The notes beneath the pieces were generated by a model. It was given only the letters and a program-made list of their open reading frames with translations. It was not told where the DNA came from and searched no databases. 64,000 nt of DNA from Neckera pumila. Taxonomy: Eukaryota > Streptophyta > Bryopsida > Hypnales > Neckeraceae. The position numbers and the translations under genes are program-made. Each line of letters starts with the position of its first letter. The first letter of the stretch is position 1. The stretch covers positions 22,675,660 through 22,739,659 of the forward strand of contig OZ018414.1 of assembly GCA_963969595.1 (NCBI GenBank), read 5' to 3'. This document shows positions 57,463-64,000 of the stretch, piece by piece.

Positions 57463-58827
57463 GTACTACTATAAAATCCATTAGTGCACTTTTGAATTGA
57501 ATTGACAATCAATGGTTGAGATGTTTCAAGTCATAATTTACCTATCCCACATGGATTTTTGTAGCTCCTACCACCCCGCTTCTATAAAGCACTTGCCTTT
57601 TCTCCTCAATTTCAACTCAAAGTGGCTTAGAATATTATATGAGACACAAGTAGACATAGTCACTTGTTGACAAAAATCTTTGCTGAAATCTAAGTCAATT
57701 GAAAATTGGCTATTGAACTACCTCTTCTTATTTTAATTAAATATTTGATAAAGATGTATATGAAACTTGCTATGTACCTACATTACGTCTGCACTCTCAT
57801 CCTTCTATTTATGGATATCATCAAATGTTGCAATAGTTGTGAGACAAGGTAAGGTAACTGCACCTATACCCAACCAGGGTCTGAAACCCAACGTATAGCA
57901 TGCATGTATTTCCAACCAAAGCTGGAGTAGGTTTACAACCGAAGATTGGAATGCATTTCTTTTTCCTTTTCAATTTTGGAACTAAGAATGTCATGATGTC
58001 CTAAAGTGTTATAAAGTATGCGGAAAGTAGTGAGTGGGAAAGTAGTCTCCTGATTGATCGGAATTGGAAGACTCTAAACATTGGGTATGGGTTTGGCCTA
58101 CTTTTTGGCTTCCAAAAATCACAGTAATTTCAGTTTTGGGAATAAAATTACCAAAAATTACAATCTCCATATTTCCTGTCTTCCTACTTGGGAAAAATTT
58201 GCATTGCTTCATACTGCTCATGATCTGTTTCAAAATTGCTTAAATGATCGGGTATGGGTGCAGTACTGCAGTTACCTTATTGACAAGGAGGATATTAGTA
58301 ACGGGTAGAGGATTCTCATTCTTATCAATCTTATGTCTTGTACCTTGCATATTCCTATGTCATGTTTACTATGTCATAGACTTGTATATGTCTATTATAT
58401 TGATGCTTTGAGATTATATATTTGGATAACTTGTTATGAATGTAAGGGAAGTTATATTGCTGCATAAGCAAGAAATCCATCGGAAATGAAGCTATTGAAT
58501 TCGAGGAGAAAATGTGTATTGTGGTTTTGAATGTGCTGCACACTTTAGCATGTTCAAAAATGATCGGATTTGAAACTGCAATTGTGTTCGAACCACAATG
58601 AAGTGCACTTCAACTTCATAACAATTGAAAAATGAAAAATTGAAAGCCATGCAACAATTTGGATTCCTTTTATACACTATCTACCATTTCATAGAGATTC
58701 GTCGGAAGATAGTCACAATTTTTTGCATTTAGGTGAAGAAGAAGAAAGAAATCATACAAGCAATTCAAGTGATATGAGATCAAGTATCTCTAAAGCAATT
58801 GTAAAGGCTCATTTCTAGTATGGTCCG
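57463..58827. other. Spacer with conserved fragment near 58440-58560
   Basis: No complete gene. 58330-58540 matches 27800-28007 and then 33469-33490, so this is the copia I empty site. One frame reads GKLYCCISKKSIGNEAIEFE. 57463-58300 contains short unconserved ORFs only. Confidence 0.45.
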
Positions 58828-59752
58828 TTAACCCCTAAAGTCTCAAGGCCATTTTTTTGTCAAAAACCACTCAAAACTGCCATTTTTGCTGCATTCATCC
58901 AAGAACACAAAAAAAATCATTTTTTTAGAATCTAACCATAGGATCTTGTACTTCACTTGTTAAAGATCATGTGGTAAAAATTCATGAAGTTTGACCGTAT
59001 GGATTGGAAGATATTAGCATTTGAAGTTGGAAAAAGAAGCTTTTTTGAACTGTGGTCTGTAGATTTCAGATGACTTTGACCGCCATTTGTGGAAAATTTT
59101 TGCACTATAGACTTTGAATTTAATATTTTTTATATTGGAGATGTGAGTTGAGAGTCTAGGAAAAAAATTTCAAAGAAAAAACATTTGATCTTCATTCTTT
59201 AAAAAATTGTTAAGTAGACGTACGTCCAAGATTGAAAAAAAAACTAAATCGTTAATAGCTCTTAGATGGGATTGAAATACAATAATCCCAATAGCGAGAT
59301 TGTTTTAGCAAGCAAACACAACATTCTCAAAAAAAAATTGTGAAAAATTGTGAAAATTGCATTAAAAAATGAATCCTACAAGTAATTTTTTTTAGGAAGA
59401 TGCTCTAAGTGTCCAAAAACTATGATTGTCCATAACTTTCTCATAACAAATCCAAATGGAATGAGTCAAAGCTTCAAATTTAGACAAAAATATATTCTTT
59501 CAAAGAAAAAAAAAAAAAAATTGACTTTTTGCAGAAATTTTTTTGCTGCCCGCCAAGTTCGGTTTGAGGGTTTTTGTGGTATAACTTTTGCTCCTGGGCA
59601 CCAATTGGAAAAAAAATTATATTCACACGAAGCTTAGCAGTTTTTCTATCTTCACAAAAAGTTTCAAAAAATCACAACAAAAATTCAGCCCGTAGGTACC
59701 TGCCCGAAATCTGATTTGTCCCCCGAGGAGACAATGGAGCTTTAGGGGTTAA
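58828..59752. mobile_element. TTAA-flanked TIR element, subfamily II (inverted)
   Basis: 925 bp, TTAACCCCTAAAGTCTC ... GAGCTTTAGGGGTTAA. The left 150 bp is the complement of the right ends at 14880-14997 and 34980-35109 (ACTGCCATTTTTG, ACCATAGGATCTTGTA). Inverted repeats of about 15 bp. No transposase recognised. Confidence 0.7.
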
Positions 59753-60234
59753 ATACTAGTTGTAATTTTCACAAATGGTGGCAACACTAGATTGTTGATA
59801 GTGTATAGAAAACATCAAACTTTTTGTATGATTTTCAATTACGTATGTGTATTTGCAATGATGATAAAGCAGACTTGAGTGTGATTCCAACACAATTTAC
59901 GATTCGAAATTCCGTTCATTTTTGAGCATACACTGGCCTCTCAAAGTTCACCAAATCTGAGCAGGGTGCAAAAAATCGTAAGATCCTTGTACCCGACTGT
60001 ACAAGGACAGCGTATCAGTTTTGCTTTAGAGTGCTAGAAGAAGACCAACGTTCCTTGGACCTAACTTTTGTTGACGTCGCAGGTACCCCAGGTTCATGTT
60101 ACAGTGTCCCGGTATTTGTCCCGGTGCAATTAGTAGCCAGCCAGAACCTGGATAAGTCCTCATTCTTATCAGAAAATGAAGAATAAATGGTTGAGGAAAA
60201 CCCTGAAACCTGTCTTGTCCACCTCAAACAATCC
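59753..60234. other. Spacer with conserved reading frame near 60020-60190
   Basis: Matches 33500-33750. One plus-strand frame is open for about 60 codons (FRVLEEDQRSLDLTFVDVAG, TPGSCYSVPVFVPVQLVASQ) up to a stop near 60183. It is likely an exon remnant. No family is assigned. Confidence 0.4.
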
Positions 60235-60962
60235 TTAATCCTCGAACGCTGCGGACGCCATTCCGTGGCGTCCCGATGACAATACTGTTGAGCCAAGAGA
60301 GTTCAAAAGCATTTTTTTATCCTCCTTTTTCTTGTTGACCTTTCACATTGGGTTATGAAGAGTATCCAATTGAGTTTGTACTCTTTCCAATTTTTGTCTT
60401 CACGGAAAATGAGAAGCTATTAAAAAAAACGGAGCATAAAATATGCTATTTTAGAGTATTTTGGGAAGTTGGTGCTCCTTGCTTTAAATCTGAAATTTCT
60501 CCACAAAAATGATATTTTTTGAGTTTGAGTCAAACTAACAAAACGAAGGTCATCTACTCTAGTTTCTACTCCAATTTGAATTTTGAAAAAATTCCTAATA
60601 TTGCATATTTTATTGCAATTTGAACATTGGATGTATTTTCAATGTCTATTATTTTCTAATTATAGAATGACACGGAAATTGAGTTTACATCATGGATGTT
60701 TGTCATTGTGATATACACGTATGGTGAAATTTTCAGAAATTTTGAAACATTTTTCTTCACTTTTTCTTAAAAAATTCTTTAAAAATTTAATTTTTCACAA
60801 AAAAATCTAAATATTTTCTGAAGTAAAGAAGACATGTACTTTCATCTCTGAAAAATAAAAATAAAAATTTTCATACATATCTAGTTGCAAAATGGTAGCA
60901 AATTGAGTGATGGACACTGAGGTTTGAAATCAATGGTCATTGGTCCGTCATTTAGGGGTTAA
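60235..60962. mobile_element. TTAA-flanked TIR element with clean empty site
   Basis: 728 bp. The right end TCATTTAGGGGTTAA is typical; the left end TTAATCCTCGAACG differs from the inverted right end mainly by transitions. Flanks CAATCC and ACTTCGAGCACAGATG join, through a single TTGA, in the paralogous spacer at 33751-33765 plus 37585. This supports a 4 bp TTAA target duplication. The interior near 60900-60950 matches the complement of 14100-14150. Confidence 0.65.
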
Positions 60963-61910
60963 ACTTCGAGCACAGATGAACGCGAAGCTAAAAATATAAC
61001 AATACCGACAAACCTAGCCGCAGCCGAACCTGGACCATAAACAACCACAAAACAGAGATCCTAACCAGAAATCAGTAATGAAACATGAATCATCCTAACC
61101 AGAAATCGGTAATCAAACAAAAATCACCGAACAAGAATCACCGAACATCAAACACAGAAACACTGAACACCAATCAAACAGAAACAGAAATCTACCTAAA
61201 CCCTGAATCACAAAGCAGGTGGCCAAGACAAGTTACAAATCCTGCACACCAACAGAAACCTCTAAAGCCCGAATGCTAAACACCAAGCAGAAATCCTAGT
61301 CACCAACTAGCAAACACGGAATACCAATTGATGAATCCCAATTAACCTGTAGCATCGCACAGGAGTGCAAGCGGGAGCTGAGGCGATGCAGGAGCGGCAG
61401 GGAGGGCGTTCAACAGCAATGGCGACCCCGTGATCGATCGCGATGGAGAGACCTGGAGTGACCCTCGATCTGCTGCGCTCTGGAGACGTCCACCCGAGAG
61501 GTGTGGGAGGTGCTAGAGTTGCGAGGAGTGGGGCTGTGAGAGCTGCAGGTTTCATCTCTGGGATGGAGCTGCGGGATGGATCCTCCGACGGACTGCATGA
61601 GCGATGGCGACGTCGAGTAGTTGGCAATGGCCGCGAGCTCCCGAAACGGCGAGCTGTGAGAGCTGCAGGTTTCATCTCCGGGATGGATCCTCCGACGGGC
61701 TGCGTGAGCGATGGCGAGCTTCCAGCCAGCTTACGATGACACGACGTAGCGGGATCGAATGAGGAAGGCTTCACGAGGGAAGGGGCAACCGACTGTGCCG
61801 GTCGGCTTGGGCCTACCGGACCAGGGGTTCAGTGCCCGAACCAGGTTGGATTGCAACAGAATCCATCGCAGTGGAGTCTAGTAGGTGGCAGTATTAGTAG
61901 TTGCAGGTTA
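60963..61910. other. Spacer with GC-rich block and a local duplication
   Basis: 60963-61530 equals 37585-38122, and 61530-61640 equals 43227-43330, with no copia II. Within the block GCTGTGAGAGCTGCAGGTTT occurs at about 61532 and 61650, a 118 bp tandem duplication. A minus-strand ORF (61774-61307) spans it but changes in the paralogue, so no gene is called. The GC richness may mark a former promoter or first exon. Confidence 0.5.
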
Positions 61911-63592
61911 TTGGTAGTGCCAGGTGAGCACGTGCCCGAAGTTGGCTATTGTTTGTCGAATTTTCATGAAGAAATAGCAGAACTAGCTGTCTGAAATCTG
62001 AAGTACGGAGTACGGAGTATTATTTTTGTGTCAGCTATTTCGGTCTCCCTTTTCACTATTAATGGTAGTGCCAGGTGAACATGTACCCTAAGTTGACTAT
62101 TGTTTGGCGTATTTCCATTGAAGTAGAGCACAACTACTGCACTGTAGCTTTTCTGTAGTATTATTTTTGTACGTAGAGAAGTAAACAAAATCAAAGATTC
62201 ATTTGTTGCACTCGAGACATTTCGAAACCTGGCTAGGTCCTAGCTTTGAGTTTTGGTGACAAGCTCATTTTGAGGTAATCCTCAACCTCACATGGCCACA
62301 TCTGTCTAAGAAATGGCACGTCTTGGTCCCAAGAGGCCCTGATTGCTTCTCACGCACATGATTGTTGATTGATTCCAGAGCGATGCGTTTTCTGGGCTTG
62401 AATGCAAAGTTTGTTAATATTCAAGTTCGCATTTGGGTGACAACTACATCTACAGGGTTGTGGATTCAACATGTTTCCCTATAGAGCTTGCAACAGGAGC
62501 TTTTAGTCAATATGAAGGAAGTCATCATTCAAGCATGTCCTTCACTAATCAAGCAGTTTTGAATCGCAAGGATTTAAGTCGCGTTAAGATCATGAAAAGC
62601 AGTTCTTCTTCTTGGAATGAAGTTGAGGCAAGGGAGCCCAGGCGGGAGGCTAGGACACGCAATCTTTTCTTTAGCCAGTAATCAAGATGCACTCACGTGG
62701 CGAGTCATGGAACCCTACTCCTAGAAACGAGCCAAATAGTTGAATCCGCAATGCCAGGCCGGCCCCAATTTCCTTCCTTCGTCCTTCCTTTGGATTTGTC
62801 ATCACACTCTCTTCCCAAGTCTCTCGATCTCGACTGAGAAAAACTAAAGACCATGACAAATTAGGCCAACAACAAATTAAGCACGACAGCAATGACAGAT
62901 GAGGAAGGGCGGGAAGATTAGGTTCAGACTTTTCTGTGGCCCATAACAATGGAGAAGCTGACAACTCCAGGCAACTCCTGGCAGATGGAGCTGGGCAGAC
63001 TGGAAGCGCGTCAGAGCTGGGGCCCAGCTACAACGGGATCCTTGGCCCCCTTTCACTGATTCGAAGCTTGGAAACGGCAATGGAACAAACGCTTATTATG
63101 AATACGGCGACCCCTTTATTGCTACAGACTGCTCCGTACAGTCCCCCCCCCGACTATTGCCCTAAGTCTGTCTTCGACATCTTCCTGCTGATGCTAGCTT
63201 CCTCCTGCTTTTGATCCATTTTCCATTGCCGCACTTGCTCCATTCCTTTGCCAAAGCATGCTGATGATTTCATTGAAGATGTTGTGTCTCAAGATTGCTT
63301 AGGCTTAACCTACGATAGTGACAGCATGCACACCGACATGTATTGCCGGATTCCCATACTCTTCATGTAGAAACTCTAGTGCATCTTACGTTTTAACCCA
63401 TAGAGAGTTCAAACAAGTGGGGTTGCTTACAAATGACACAGTTCAAGCGAGCCTGGAATCTGACCCAGTTTGTGTCCTCTGCTGCGATGGGCTTGTAGTG
63501 CAATAAAAGACATGGTCGCAGCATATCTTGGGTTTCTTCGATTCTCTTTAGTACAGACTGCTATGAGCCTGAGGTTGGTGATACCACACAAA
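61910..63592 (+). promoter_or_regulatory. Upstream region of copy E
   Basis: Paralogous to 43790-46385 before copy D. Contains two related pieces AATGGTAGTGCCAGGTGA / TTGGTAGTGCCAGGTGAG (about 61911 and 62062) followed by GTTGGCTATTGTTTG-like text, and the short tandem TACGGAGTACGGAGTA near 62003. The last 450 bp matches the other copies and ends in the leader ATGAGCCTGAGGTTGGTGAT. Confidence 0.5.
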
Positions 63593-64000
63593 ATGAACCT
63601 GTCCATTCGATTCCTCATTCTGGTTCTGTTGGGCCTGGTTCTGGGAGGAAGTGCTGAAGTGTCGGTGGATCAGTTTCTCAGCCAAACAGAAGCCAGCCTT
63701 CAAGAACTTGTGAAACAAGTGCAAGCTAATGCTCTCAATTCTTGTGGTATGAATGTTCCACCCAAACATTGTTCTGTGCTGTCTTTCGATCTCTCGGCGA
63801 ACTCTTTTGTGCAAATACTTTGGATTTCAGTGATTGCAAAGAAGTCATCCTTTCGTCTGTGCAAATTGCAGATTTATCGAGTACTTGTAATGCTGAGTCT
63901 ACCTGTAGCCGGCTTGCATGCCCCCTGACGAATGCCAATCCTACCGGCTATGCATGCCAAGGAGTTCTCCAGAACACCAATTGCAAAGACAACTGCCCGT
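63593..64000 (+). CDS. Copy E: 5' part of an apparently intact VWA-Cache gene
   Basis: Exon 1 is 63593-63746 (signal peptide MNLSIRFLILVLLGLVLGGS, then QTEASLQELVKQVQANALNS). Exon 2 is 63842 to the window end (VILSSVQIADLSSTCNAEST, CSRLACPLTNANPTGYACQG), using the same donor GTATGA and acceptor as copy C. The two exons join in phase without stops. Exon 1 is two codons shorter than in C. The gene continues beyond the window, so completeness is unknown. Confidence 0.75.

Noticed and set aside
57463..58308. Short ORFs such as 58081-58308
   Set aside because: No conserved counterpart in the paralogous C spacer and no recognisable motif.
61307..61774. 155-codon minus-strand ORF
   Set aside because: It spans a 118 bp local duplication. 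The paralogous block at 37861-38122 plus 43227-43460 keeps the DNA but not one continuous frame.
1..64000. CRISPR arrays, bacterial operons, rRNA or complete tRNA genes
   Set aside because: None seen; the spliced genes and copia elements show eukaryotic nuclear DNA.

Overview
This window looks like nuclear DNA of a land plant. The genes are split by many short AT-rich introns. There are two Ty1/copia elements whose primer-binding sites match the initiator tRNA-Met, several TIR DNA transposons and MITEs, and a captured fragment carrying the plant-specific PDF motif of organellar ssDNA-binding (OSB) proteins. I cannot name the species. A non-seed plant is my guess, because I know of no such gene family in angiosperms.

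The backbone is a head-to-tail, plus-strand tandem array of one gene family: copy A (1-4833, 5' end outside the window), a decayed extra 3' end A2 (4862-6041), copy B (15755-17597, broken), copy C (19454-24604, complete), copy D (46386-52039, pseudogene) and copy E (63593 to the window end, 5' part only). Copy C assembles into nine phase-compatible exons giving 605 codons. The product has a signal peptide, a cysteine-rich N-terminus, a VWA_N-like segment with the motifs YFGSVDGTFRFFPG and SYDPRKRLWY, a von Willebrand A domain starting VLIDSGSSM, a Cache-like segment, a cysteine cluster, one transmembrane helix and a short tail. That is the layout of animal voltage-gated calcium channel alpha2delta subunits and of CACHD1, in a shorter form.

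Between the genes the same spacer blocks recur in the same order: 3' flank, an antisense gene fragment, two unrecognised conserved fragments, a GC-rich block, and a roughly 0.7-1.7 kb upstream region ending in a conserved 5' UTR. Copies A to E therefore arose by tandem duplication of a unit including the spacer. Because spacers are paralogous, several transposon insertions can be checked against an empty site elsewhere in the window.

Inserted elements: a 5 kb TIR element carrying a broken hAT-type transposase-like gene (7413-12393); two CACTA-type non-autonomous elements (6801-6971 and 25177-26827); a TTAA-flanked family with CCCCTAAA ends in about eight copies; a 3.8 kb GGCCCGGTTC-ended element (33766-37584); smaller MITEs; a minus-strand copia element (28008-33468) carrying the OSB fragment; and a plus-strand copia element (38123-43226) with an extra ORF before gag. 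All transposon coding regions I examined are broken. In the window only copy C is a complete intact gene; A and E are intact as far as they are visible.
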